A stretch of 37,150 nucleotides of DNA from Sulfurospirillum sp964466465 (GTDB taxonomy: Bacteria; Campylobacterota; Campylobacteria; Campylobacterales; Sulfurospirillaceae): assembly GCA_964466465.1 (NCBI GenBank), contig CAYXNJ010000025.1, forward strand, positions 1-37,150, in the 5' to 3' direction. Within the stretch, counting starts at the first letter, position 1. Each line of letters starts with the position of its first letter. The notes beneath the pieces are model-generated. The model was not told the DNA's origin. It saw only the letters and a list, made by a program, of their open reading frames with translations, and did not search any database. Of the stretch, positions 1 through 7,646 are shown piece after piece. The position numbers and the translations under genes are program-made.

Positions 1-54
1 AGCACAACCTTGCCAAGGTTGGGGTCGCGAGTTCGAACCTCGTTTCCCGCTCCA
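1..54 (+). tRNA. tRNA-Gly (GCC), 3' part
   Basis: The window opens inside a tRNA. The anticodon stem CAACC/GGTTG (5-9 with 17-21) closes the seven-base loop TTGCCAA, giving anticodon GCC at 12-14, which reads glycine codons. A T-loop with GTTCGAACC follows, then the 3' acceptor strand and an encoded CCA at 52-54. The 5' half lies outside the window. The flgA reading frame begins directly at its 3' end, so the tRNA and the flagellar/biosynthetic operon are probably on one transcript and separated by tRNA 3' processing. Confidence 0.93.
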
Positions 55-206
55 TATTATTAACACTTCTTTTTATCACTTCCCTTTTTTCTCAACCTAT
101 TTACATTGATAAGACATATTGTATCGAAGACGATACCCTTAAAGCCTCTTTTTTTGGCTATAAAAGTGACAAAGATCCTATAATCCTTCACATTCCAAAA
201 GACCGC
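54..206 (+). other. Upstream in-frame extension of flgA (signal peptide region, no canonical start codon)
   Basis: This stretch is open in the flgA frame: 51 codons with no stop, joined to the ATG at 207. Read from the ATA at 54, it gives LLTLLFITSLFSQPIY after the first residue. That is a hydrophobic secretion-signal core followed by a cleavage-like SQP, then about 35 hydrophilic residues. P-ring chaperone FlgA is periplasmic and needs such a signal. No ATG, GTG or TTG occurs in this frame anywhere from base 1 to 206. The best placed candidate start is ATA 54-56, whose first base is the last base of the tRNA CCA. A start at 207 would lack any signal sequence. Confidence 0.6.
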
Positions 207-944
207 ATGCACTACAGTGTCCCAACTAATACGATACGATCAGTTTTGAGTGAACACAATGTCACTATCATTGATAGCAGTGATGGTGTTGTTATTTTTA
301 AACGTAATTGTACCCTTATGGGTAAAGCAAATGCAATCGAAGAGGCATTTTTGAAAAAATTTCAAGAAGCATCTCCTCTAGTAATGATTGATGAAAAACC
401 GCATATTTCATCTAAAGCTTCATTGCCTTCCGATTTTCAACGGTATCAGTTGATCGGAGTGACTATTCCTGAAACAACTCTCAAAAAAAACAATGGTTCC
501 TTTGTCGCTATTTTTAAGGTCGGTGATAAAGAGCGCAAACTCTATTTTTCTTATGAGATGAATGCTAAGGTGATGGTGTTTAAAGCAAAACGTAATTTGC
601 TTAACGGTAAAATCCTTAGCAATGATGATTATGAGAGTGTTTGGCTAAGTTTAGATGATCTTCCTGCCAGAGCTATTTTACATGAAATGTCTCAAAGCAT
701 TATTGTGAAAAATAGCGTCAAAGAAGGACAAATTCTGACAGATTTCCACCTTGATGTTAAAAAAATGCTCAGTAAAAAAGAAAGTATCAAAGCACTTTTT
801 AAAGAACAGGGTTTGGTGATAGAGGTTCAAGCAACACTTTTAGAAGATGGAAATGTGGGAGATGTTGTGAAGATCAAAACAGAACAAGGCAAAATTTTGA
901 ATGCAAAAATTCTATCACGTTATGAAGTGATTATACTCGAATGA
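207..944 (+). CDS. flgA: Flagellar basal body P-ring formation protein FlgA (start uncertain)
   Basis: FlgA is the periplasmic chaperone that assists assembly of FlgI into the flagellar P-ring. The C-terminal half carries the FlgA/SAF-type region: RAILHEMSQSIIVKNSVKEG, then GQILTDFHLDVKKML, and a terminal GNVGDVVKIKTEQGKILNAK segment matching the family's usual closing pattern. The first ATG at 207 gives 245 residues, but these lack a signal peptide, and the same frame upstream to about position 54 encodes one. The true product is therefore probably about 296 residues with a non-canonical start. The gene overlaps ubiX by 4 bp (ATGA). The order flgA-ubiX-coaD-tmk is, as I recall it, conserved in Campylobacter. 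Confidence 0.85.
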   Translation: MHYSVPTNTIRSVLSEHNVTIIDSSDGVVIFKRNCTLMGKANAIEEAFLKKFQEASPLVMIDEKPHISSKASLPSDFQRYQLIGVTIPETTLKKNNGSFVAIFKVGDKERKLYFSYEMNAKVMVFKAKRNLLNGKILSNDDYESVWLSLDDLPARAILHEMSQSIIVKNSVKEGQILTDFHLDVKKMLSKKESIKALFKEQGLVIEVQATLLEDGNVGDVVKIKTEQGKILNAKILSRYEVIILE

Positions 945-1468
945 AGCGCATCATTGTTGGCATTAGTGGCGCAAGTGGTGTTGAACTTGGACGTGCGTTT
1001 ATAAAAGCTCTTCCTGCTGAAATTGAGAAATATATTATCATCTCTGATCATGCAAAAGTTGTTTTTGAAAAAGAGTCCAATACATTTTTACTCGATGATG
1101 AGAATATCGGTGCTGTTACCGCTTCTGGTTCATTTCAAACAGACGCTATGGCGATTATTCCTTGCAGTATGAATACATTAGCTAAAATTACGCATGGGAT
1201 TGCGGACAACCTTTTAACACGTACAGCTAGTGTTATGATCAAAGAAAAACGCCCTCTTCTATTGGCTCCTCGTGAAATGCCTTTTTCAGCAATTGCTTTA
1301 GAAAATATGCTGAAGCTCTCCATGCTTGGCATACATATTGCACCTCCTATTATGGGCTATTATGCTAAGGCTTCTAGCCTTGAAGATATGGAGAAGTTTT
1401 TGATTGGCAAGTGGTTTGATCTTTTAGGAATCGAACACAATCTTTTTCAACGTTGGGAGGGAGCATGA
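941..1468 (+). CDS. ubiX: UbiX-family flavin prenyltransferase
   Basis: UbiX joins a dimethylallyl group to FMN, making the prenylated flavin cofactor used by UbiD-type decarboxylases in quinone biosynthesis. The 175-residue length is normal. The FMN-binding start IIVGISGASGVELGRAF is at residues 4-20, and the family C-terminal block LLLAPREMPFSAIALENML is followed by a GIHIAPPIMGYY segment. The start overlaps the end of flgA by 4 bp, and its stop overlaps the start of coaD, so it sits in a translationally coupled run. Its UbiD partner is not in the window. Assignment to the family is firm; the exact pathway served (ubiquinone-like or menaquinone) is inferred. Confidence 0.92.
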   Translation: MKRIIVGISGASGVELGRAFIKALPAEIEKYIIISDHAKVVFEKESNTFLLDDENIGAVTASGSFQTDAMAIIPCSMNTLAKITHGIADNLLTRTASVMIKEKRPLLLAPREMPFSAIALENMLKLSMLGIHIAPPIMGYYAKASSLEDMEKFLIGKWFDLLGIEHNLFQRWEGA

Positions 1469-1947
1469 GGGTTGCTATTTATCCAGGGACCTTTGATCCT
1501 ATTACCAATGGACATATGGATGTTATCAAGCGTGCTAAAAAGCTTTTTGACAAAGTTTTAGTGGCTGTTGCAATTTCAGAAGAAAAACGCCCTATGTTTG
1601 ATATCAAAACACGTGTGGAAATGGTGCAAGCAGCTATCGTAGATATGGAAGGGGTTGAAGTTGAACCTTTCGATAATCTTTTGGTGAATTTTTCTAAAGA
1701 GAAAAATATTCGCGTGATGATACGAGGCCTTAGAGCGGTAAGTGACTTTGAGTTTGAGCTTCAGATGGGCTATGCGAATGCCTCACTTTGGAGTGAAATT
1801 GAGACGGTTTATCTTATGCCAAGCCTTAAAAATGCGTTTATTAGCTCTTCTGTAGTACGTTCCATTGCCAAACATGGTGGCGATGTTTCTCATTTAGTTC
1901 CATGTGCTGTTTTACCTTATTTGCAAAGTAGATTTACATGTATGTGA
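1465..1947 (+). CDS. coaD: Phosphopantetheine adenylyltransferase
   Basis: CoaD transfers AMP from ATP to 4'-phosphopantetheine, the penultimate step of coenzyme A synthesis, in the cytoplasm. The nucleotidyltransferase motif appears as YPGTFDPITNGHMDVIKRA near the N-terminus, with the NGH variant of HxGH. The RGLRAVSDFEFE segment and the C-terminal ISSSVVRSIAKHGGDVSHLVP signature are also present. I chose the ATG at 1465 because GGAGG (1457-1461) is correctly spaced before it and ATGA overlaps the ubiX stop; the TTG at 1453 adds only four residues and would lie ahead of that ribosome binding site. The product is 160 residues, the family norm. The stop overlaps the start of tmk. Confidence 0.95.
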   Translation: MRVAIYPGTFDPITNGHMDVIKRAKKLFDKVLVAVAISEEKRPMFDIKTRVEMVQAAIVDMEGVEVEPFDNLLVNFSKEKNIRVMIRGLRAVSDFEFELQMGYANASLWSEIETVYLMPSLKNAFISSSVVRSIAKHGGDVSHLVPCAVLPYLQSRFTCM

Positions 1948-2522
1948 TTTTTGAAGGAATTGATACAACAGGCAAAAGTACGCAAGTTGCACTTTTTGCC
2001 CAAAGAAATAAAAAAGTTTTAGCAACCAAAGAGCCTGGTGGTACGCCTACTGGGTTGAAGTTTCGTGAAATGCTGTTGGGCGGAGAGCTTAAAAGCTCTT
2101 TTAATGCGGAGCTTTTTCTGTTTTTAGCAGATCGTGCATTACACTACGATAGCGTTGTGAAGCCTGCACGACATGAGCGTTTAGTCATTAGTGATCGTGG
2201 GTTTTTATCAGGTATTGCCTATGCGTGCGCCAATCACAGCGATATTGATGGAGAGTTTTTACTCCAGATGAATCGTTTGGCATTAGAAGAAAATTATCCT
2301 GAGAAAATGGTTCTTTTTTTAACCAATGAAACACTCATCAAGTCACGACTTGGCAATAAAGAACATGATGCGATTGAAGAACGTGGTGTAAGCTATTTGT
2401 TACGTATTCAAGATATAATGCGTCGCGTTGTTAAAACCTTGCCGATTCAGGTTTTAGAAGTCGATGCTTCATTAGATATTGAAACCATTTATACACGAAT
2501 TGAGGAATTTTTAAATGATTAA
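1938..2522 (+). CDS. tmk: Thymidylate kinase
   Basis: Tmk phosphorylates dTMP to dTDP with ATP. The P-loop is at the extreme N-terminus, FEGIDTTGKSTQ (residues 5-16), where TT replaces the more common DGxG wording. It is followed by the conserved TKEPGGTPTG segment that contributes to dTMP binding, and by VISDRGFLSGIAYA, the DR(Y/F/G) motif. The 194-residue length is near the family usual. The start lies within the end of coaD (10 bp overlap), and its last codons overlap the hisS start by 8 bp, consistent with coupled translation. Confidence 0.95.
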   Translation: MYVIFEGIDTTGKSTQVALFAQRNKKVLATKEPGGTPTGLKFREMLLGGELKSSFNAELFLFLADRALHYDSVVKPARHERLVISDRGFLSGIAYACANHSDIDGEFLLQMNRLALEENYPEKMVLFLTNETLIKSRLGNKEHDAIEERGVSYLLRIQDIMRRVVKTLPIQVLEVDASLDIETIYTRIEEFLND

Positions 2523-3723
2523 CGCATTACGTGGAATGAAAGATACCCTCTCTCCACAGAGTGAAATTTATCAACATATTATACAGACGTGCACTCGTAT
2601 TGCACAAAATTATGGATTTTCATTTATTGAAACACCTATTTTAGAAGAGACAGCACTTTTTAAACGCAGTGTAGGCGAAAGCAGTGATATTGTGGGGAAA
2701 GAGATGTATCAATTCATCGATAAAGGTGAAAATGATGTCTGTTTGCGTCCTGAAGGTACAGCGGGTGTTGTAAGAGCGTTTATTCAACAAAAGTTCGATA
2801 AAGCGGGTGGCAATAGACGCTTTTTTTACCATGGACCGATGTTTCGTTATGAAAGACCGCAAAAAGGTCGTTTACGTCAATTCCATCAATTTGGTGTAGA
2901 GAGTTTTGGTGAGAGTGATGTTAGAGAAGATGCGACGATTATTTTGATGCTTAGAGCGATCTTTGATGCTTTAGGTATTGGGTATAGTTTAGAAATTAAT
3001 TCTCTTGGTTGCCCAGCATGTATGCCACAGTATCGTACAACACTTGTCAAATTTTTAGAGACACGTGAGGGGTTATGCGAAGATTGTGAAAGAAGAAAAC
3101 TAACGAATCCTATTCGTGTGCTTGATTGTAAGAATGAGCACTGCAAAACTTTACTCGCTGATGCTCCACTCATTGTCGATCATTTATGCGTATCGTGTAA
3201 AGAGGATTTTGCAATACTCAAAGGGATTTTAGATCAGTTTAGTGTTCCGTACGTTGTTAATCCAAAGCTTGTTCGCGGGCTTGATTATTACTCCAAAACT
3301 GCTTTTGAGTTTGTAAGCAATGAAATTGGTGCACAAAGTGCCATTGCAGGTGGTGGACGTTACGATCGTTTAGTGGAATTCTTAGAGGGTAAACCAACTC
3401 CTGGTATTGGGTTTGCAATGGGCATTGAGCGTTTAATGGAACTCGTGAAAATGTCTGAAATTGGGCGTGAAGGCTATTATATTGGTGCATTGTGTGATGA
3501 GGCTTTAGATGTTGTCTTTGATCTCGTTGATCGTAAGCGCCAACAAGCAAAGGTTTTAACGGATTATGATGCCAAATCACTCAAAAATCATCTTAAAAAT
3601 GCTGATAAAAATTATGTAAAATTTTGTGTATGTATTGGGGAAGATGAACTTTCAAACCAAACAGTTTGGGTAAAAGATTTAGAGACTAAAGAAGAAAAAA
3701 TTATTAATATAGCGCATTTTTAA
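2515..3723 (+). CDS. hisS: Histidine--tRNA ligase
   Basis: HisRS is a class II aminoacyl-tRNA synthetase that charges tRNA-His. The N-terminal INALRGMKDTLSP, motif 2 FRYERPQKGRLRQFHQFG (around residue 110), the histidine-specific VRGLDYYSKTAFEF (around residue 253) and motif 3 GGGRYDRL with GIGFAMGIERL are all visible. At 402 residues it is a standard bacterial length. The insertion domain holds several cysteine pairs (CPAC, CEDC, CVSC), of the kind seen in many bacterial HisRS. The C-terminal anticodon-binding domain is intact. It overlaps tmk by 8 bp and is followed after 11 bases by speA. Confidence 0.97.
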   Translation: MINALRGMKDTLSPQSEIYQHIIQTCTRIAQNYGFSFIETPILEETALFKRSVGESSDIVGKEMYQFIDKGENDVCLRPEGTAGVVRAFIQQKFDKAGGNRRFFYHGPMFRYERPQKGRLRQFHQFGVESFGESDVREDATIILMLRAIFDALGIGYSLEINSLGCPACMPQYRTTLVKFLETREGLCEDCERRKLTNPIRVLDCKNEHCKTLLADAPLIVDHLCVSCKEDFAILKGILDQFSVPYVVNPKLVRGLDYYSKTAFEFVSNEIGAQSAIAGGGRYDRLVEFLEGKPTPGIGFAMGIERLMELVKMSEIGREGYYIGALCDEALDVVFDLVDRKRQQAKVLTDYDAKSLKNHLKNADKNYVKFCVCIGEDELSNQTVWVKDLETKEEKIINIAHF

Positions 3724-3734
3724 GGAGCAAAACA

Positions 3735-5579
3735 TTGGATTATGGAATTAAAACATGGGGAAACGATAACTTTTTTATCGAAGATGGTAAAGTAAAAGTT
3801 AACACAGGCTGCGAGCCTTCTTTAATAGAGATCATACAACAGATACGCAAAGATGGTATTCGTGGTCCTATTCTTTTGAGATTTCCTCACTTGATCCAAA
3901 AACAGATCCGTATGATTTATAAGAGTTTTGCTGATGCGAAAAGGGAGTTTGGGTACGAAGGTAATTTTAGCGCAGTTTATCCTCTCAAAGTTAACCAATT
4001 TCCTAATTTTGTTAAAAACCTTGTTTCGTTAGGACAAAAGTATCATTATGGTCTTGAGGCAGGTAGTAAGGCTGAGCTGATTTTAGCGATGGCGTACAAT
4101 AACCCAGATTCGCCTATTACAGTGAATGGCTTTAAAGACAATGAGATGATTTCATTAGGCTTTATTGCTGCAGAAATGGGACATGATATAACCTTAACGA
4201 TTGAAGGACTTAATGAACTTGAGAGCATTATTTCCATCGCAAAAGATCGTTTTGGTTGTGTGCCAAACATTGGTCTTCGTATTCGTCTTCATAGTTCAGG
4301 GATTGGCATATGGGCAAAAAGTGGTGGTATTAACTCCAAGTTTGGTTTAACATCCACTGAGCTTTTAGAAGCGGTAAATATGATTAAAGATGCTAATTTG
4401 CTCGATAAATTTACGATGATTCACTTTCATATTGGCTCACAAATTACGGATATTGCACCTCTTAAAAAAGCACTTCGTGAAGCTGGCAATATTTATGCTG
4501 AGCTTTGCCGTATGGGTGCAACGAATCTTAAAGCGATTAACCTTGGTGGTGGTTTGGCTGTTGAGTATTCTCAACATAAAACCACGCTGCATAAAAACTA
4601 TACCTTAAGCGAATATGCCAATGACGTTGTTTATCTTCTCAAAGACATCGCAACCCAAAAAGGCGTACATGAACCAGATATTTTCATCGAATCAGGCCGC
4701 TTTGTTGCCGCACATCATGCGGTACTGATAGCACCTGTTTTAGAGCTTTTCTCGCAAGAATACACAGACCAAAAATTGCGCTTAAAAGATAAAAACCCTC
4801 CTCTTGTTCAAGAGTTGTATGACCTTCTTGGCACAATGAATCGTAAAAATGCTTTAGAGTTCTTACATGATAGTATTGATCATATGGAATCGTTACTTAC
4901 TCTTTTTGATTTGGGTTATATTGATTTACAAGATCGCTCTAATACGGAGATTTTAGTCAATTTAATTATTAAAAAAGCGGTTGGTTTGGTTGCCGATAAA
5001 AAATTTAGCGAGATTTTAGATATTCAAGATCGTGTACAAGAGCGTTATTTGGTTAACTTCTCGCTCTTTCAGAGTTTGCCTGATTTCTGGGGTATTGGAC
5101 AAACATTCCCTGTTATGCCACTGGATCGTTTGGATGAAGTCCCAACACGTTCTGCATCCCTTTGGGACATCACCTGTGATAGTGATGGCGAAATAGGTTT
5201 TAACACGGAAACACCTCTCTTTTTACACGATGTTGACATTAAAAATCGTGACTATTTCTTGGGCTTTTTCTTAGTAGGAGCTTATCAGGAAGTATTGGGT
5301 ATGAAACACAACCTTTTTACGCATCCAACAGAAGCTACAATTATTATCGATGATGATGGCTATGAAATAGAAAACATCCTTGAATCTCAAAGCATTAGCG
5401 ATATTTTAGAAGATCTGGATTACGATATTAAAGAGGTGCAAGAGAATCTCAATGATCGCATTGAGGCTTCAGACATCATCAGTGAAAAAGAGAAAAAACA
5501 TATTTTAGGTGAGATTTATCTCTTCTTGAATGATAACGGCTATCTTAAAACGATCAACAATGAGGATAATGTGCAATGA
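3735..5579 (+). CDS. speA: Biosynthetic arginine decarboxylase
   Basis: SpeA decarboxylates arginine to agmatine with pyridoxal phosphate, the first step of putrescine and spermidine synthesis by the agmatine route. The PLP lysine lies in YPLKVNQ at K85 of the fold-III (alanine racemase-like) barrel. FHIGSQITDI and NLGGGLAVEY are conserved phosphate and substrate-side segments. At 614 residues it matches the family. The start is TTG 3735, supported by AAGGAG at 3722-3727 at ideal spacing and by the absence of a usable in-frame ATG. The stop overlaps cysE (ATGA). As I recall, speA next to hisS and cysE is typical of Campylobacter relatives. Confidence 0.95.
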   Translation: MDYGIKTWGNDNFFIEDGKVKVNTGCEPSLIEIIQQIRKDGIRGPILLRFPHLIQKQIRMIYKSFADAKREFGYEGNFSAVYPLKVNQFPNFVKNLVSLGQKYHYGLEAGSKAELILAMAYNNPDSPITVNGFKDNEMISLGFIAAEMGHDITLTIEGLNELESIISIAKDRFGCVPNIGLRIRLHSSGIGIWAKSGGINSKFGLTSTELLEAVNMIKDANLLDKFTMIHFHIGSQITDIAPLKKALREAGNIYAELCRMGATNLKAINLGGGLAVEYSQHKTTLHKNYTLSEYANDVVYLLKDIATQKGVHEPDIFIESGRFVAAHHAVLIAPVLELFSQEYTDQKLRLKDKNPPLVQELYDLLGTMNRKNALEFLHDSIDHMESLLTLFDLGYIDLQDRSNTEILVNLIIKKAVGLVADKKFSEILDIQDRVQERYLVNFSLFQSLPDFWGIGQTFPVMPLDRLDEVPTRSASLWDITCDSDGEIGFNTETPLFLHDVDIKNRDYFLGFFLVGAYQEVLGMKHNLFTHPTEATIIIDDDGYEIENILESQSISDILEDLDYDIKEVQENLNDRIEASDIISEKEKKHILGEIYLFLNDNGYLKTINNEDNVQ

Positions 5580-6289
5580 ATTCTGTCTCCTTGTGGGAAA
5601 AAATTAAAGAAGATTTTTCCCAGCCAATTTTGCATGACCCTGCAATCAACTCCAAAGTAGAGCTTTTTTTTAATTACCCAGGCGTTTGGGCACTTGCGAA
5701 TTATCGTATTGCTCATGCACTACATCTCAAGGGTTTCAAAACCCTTGCCCGTGCTATCATGGGTATCTCTCAGATTATTACCAATATCGATATTCACCCA
5801 GCATGTACGATTGGACGTCGTGTCTTTTTAGATCATGCTTTTGGTGTCGTTATTGGTGAAACAGCCATTGTGGGTGATGATGTTTTAATTTATCAAGGAG
5901 TTACACTGGGTGGTGTGAGTTTAGAGCGTGGTGTGAAGCGTCATCCTACCATTAAAAATCATACCGTTATAGGCTCTGGAGCAAAAGTACTAGGTGATAT
6001 TACTATTGGTGAGAACTGCCGCATTGGCTCTAATTCTGTTGTAGTTAAAAGCATTCCTGATGATTCTACAGCTGTTGGAATTCCAGCACGTATCATTGAA
6101 AAAGGACGCGATAAAAGCCCAATGGCACACAATAAACTTCCTGATATCAATAAAGAACTTTTTATCTACATGTTTAAACGCATTAAGATTTTAGAAGAAG
6201 CGGTGCTGACTACCAATAAAGATCTTAAAATCAAAGACGATGAACTTGAAGCTATTTATAAATGTTATCTTGAATCAGTGAAAGAATAA
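5576..6289 (+). CDS. cysE: Serine O-acetyltransferase
   Basis: CysE acetylates serine to O-acetylserine, the acceptor for sulfide in cysteine synthesis. The left-handed beta-helix is recognisable from hexapeptide repeats starting at DIHPACTIGRRVFLDHAFGV, with the catalytic-type histidines in DIHPA and DHAFG, then VIGETAIVGDDVLIYQGVTL and a VGIPARII exit. The C-terminal extension ends in ELEAIYKCYLESVKE. The 237-residue product is near usual length. Translation is coupled to speA by a 4 bp overlap. In a sulfide-handling organism this would feed direct sulfide assimilation (inference). Confidence 0.94.
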   Translation: MNSVSLWEKIKEDFSQPILHDPAINSKVELFFNYPGVWALANYRIAHALHLKGFKTLARAIMGISQIITNIDIHPACTIGRRVFLDHAFGVVIGETAIVGDDVLIYQGVTLGGVSLERGVKRHPTIKNHTVIGSGAKVLGDITIGENCRIGSNSVVVKSIPDDSTAVGIPARIIEKGRDKSPMAHNKLPDINKELFIYMFKRIKILEEAVLTTNKDLKIKDDELEAIYKCYLESVKE

Positions 6290-6322
6290 ATCTTTTTTGG
6301 AAAGAAATGATTAATTTTTCGC

Positions 6323-6328
6323 TATAAT
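6323..6328 (+). promoter_or_regulatory. -10 element upstream of aspC
   Basis: The hexamer TATAAT, preceded by TTTTTCGC and followed 30 bases later by the aspC ATG, is a perfect -10 box. Campylobacterota housekeeping promoters typically show a strong -10 and only a weak, AT-rich -35 region. The AGGGGAAAG at 6346-6354 is the ribosome binding site. aspC can therefore be transcribed independently of the upstream run. Confidence 0.7.
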
Positions 6329-6358
6329 CTGCACGATATTTTTATAGGGGAAAGTTTC

Positions 6359-7528
6359 ATGCTATCACAAAGAATCCAAGTGTTATCACCCTCTTTGACT
6401 TTAGCAATTACTGCTTTAGCAAGAGATCTTAAAGCTCAGGGAAGAGACATTCTTAGCTTTTCTGCTGGTGAGCCAGACTTTGACACACCACAACGTGTTA
6501 AAGATGCTGCAATTGCAGCCATTCAAGAAGGCTGCTCAAAATATACTGCTGTAGCAGGTACACCTGAAGTTCTCAAAGCTGTTGCTGGAAAACTTAAGCG
6601 TGAAAATAACCTCGATTACACACCTTCTCAAATCGTTGTGAATGTTGGAGCTAAACACTCATTGTTTAACATTTTTCAAGCGATTATCAACGAAGGCGAT
6701 GAAGTTATTATTCCTTCACCCTACTGGGTTACGTATCCTGAAATTGTAAAGTATTCTGGTGGTACACCTGTTTATATTGAAACAGATGAGAAAACTGGTT
6801 TTAAAATTACACCAGCACAATTAAAGGCTGCTATTACACCTAAAACAAAAGTACTTCTTTTTAATACACCATCAAATCCAACAGGATCAGTTTATTCAAA
6901 GGCTGAACTTGAAGGTTTAGCGGAAGTGCTTAAAGGAACAAAGATCTTAGTTGTTTCTGATGAAATGTATGAAAAGATTTTATTTGATAATCTCAAATTT
7001 ACCTCAGTAGCTTCTATTAGCGAAGATATGTATAATCGTACCATTACTGTAAATGGCTTAAGTAAATCCGTTGCTATGCCAGGTTGGCGTTTTGGTTATT
7101 TAGCCTGTCCTATTAAAGAGATTGTGGATGCGATTGTTGATCTACAAGGACAAAGTACGTCAAATATCAACTCTATTACCCAAAAAGCAGCACTTCCAGC
7201 GCTAAATGGCCTTGTAGATGAAGATATTGAAGCGATGCGTGTAGCTTTTGAGAGACGCCGTAATATGGCTTATGAATTGATCAATAGTATCAAAGGTCTC
7301 TCTGTGATGAAACCAGAAGGTGCTTTTTATCTTTATGTCAATACCAAAGCAATTGAGAGTGATTCTATGAAGTTTTGCTCAAAGCTTCTAGAAGAAACTG
7401 GTGTTGCGGTGGTTCCTGGTCTTGGCTTTGGATGTGATGGCTACTTTAGACTCTCTTTCGCAACAGATGATAAAACCATTAAAGATGGAATTGAGCGTAT
7501 TCGTACGTTTGTTGAAAACTATAAATAA
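6359..7528 (+). CDS. aspC: Aspartate/aromatic aminotransferase (class I)
   Basis: This is a PLP-dependent fold-I aminotransferase of the subgroup that moves amino groups between aspartate or glutamate and 2-oxo acids; some members also use prephenate. Visible family marks are FSAGEPDFDTP near residue 38, NTPSNPTGSVY, SDEMYEKI, and the PLP lysine in NGLSKSVAMPGWRFGY (K236), with the substrate-carboxylate arginine in YFRLSFA close to the C-terminus. At 389 residues it is full length. It follows cysE by 69 bases and has its own promoter. The Campylobacter counterpart is often called aspB. Substrate range cannot be decided from sequence. Confidence 0.93.
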   Translation: MLSQRIQVLSPSLTLAITALARDLKAQGRDILSFSAGEPDFDTPQRVKDAAIAAIQEGCSKYTAVAGTPEVLKAVAGKLKRENNLDYTPSQIVVNVGAKHSLFNIFQAIINEGDEVIIPSPYWVTYPEIVKYSGGTPVYIETDEKTGFKITPAQLKAAITPKTKVLLFNTPSNPTGSVYSKAELEGLAEVLKGTKILVVSDEMYEKILFDNLKFTSVASISEDMYNRTITVNGLSKSVAMPGWRFGYLACPIKEIVDAIVDLQGQSTSNINSITQKAALPALNGLVDEDIEAMRVAFERRRNMAYELINSIKGLSVMKPEGAFYLYVNTKAIESDSMKFCSKLLEETGVAVVPGLGFGCDGYFRLSFATDDKTIKDGIERIRTFVENYK

Positions 7529-7536
7529 GTCCTCGT

Positions 7537-7560
7537 GAAGGGTACAGAAAAGTGCCCTTC
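7537..7560 (+). terminator. Hairpin after aspC, possible terminator
   Basis: GAAGGGTAC (7537-7545) pairs with GTGCCCTTC (7552-7560) over nine base pairs with one G-U wobble, around the loop AGAAAA. It starts nine bases after the aspC stop. The following TCTTCTAAAA is only moderately T-rich, so termination may be partial. Confidence 0.55.
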
Positions 7561-7597
7561 TCTTCTAAAAAATTCTACAAAAGTCATACAGTTTTGG

Positions 7598-7603
7598 TAC
7601 AAT
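7598..7603 (+). promoter_or_regulatory. -10 element upstream of the GltD-like gene
   Basis: TACAAT, preceded by TTTTGG, lies 43 bases before the ATG at 7647 and after the aspC hairpin. It is a plausible -10 box with an AT-rich downstream leader. Confidence 0.5.
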
Positions 7604-7646
7604 TCTGACATTATTTTTACATATATTGATAAAGGCTTAAAGACAC

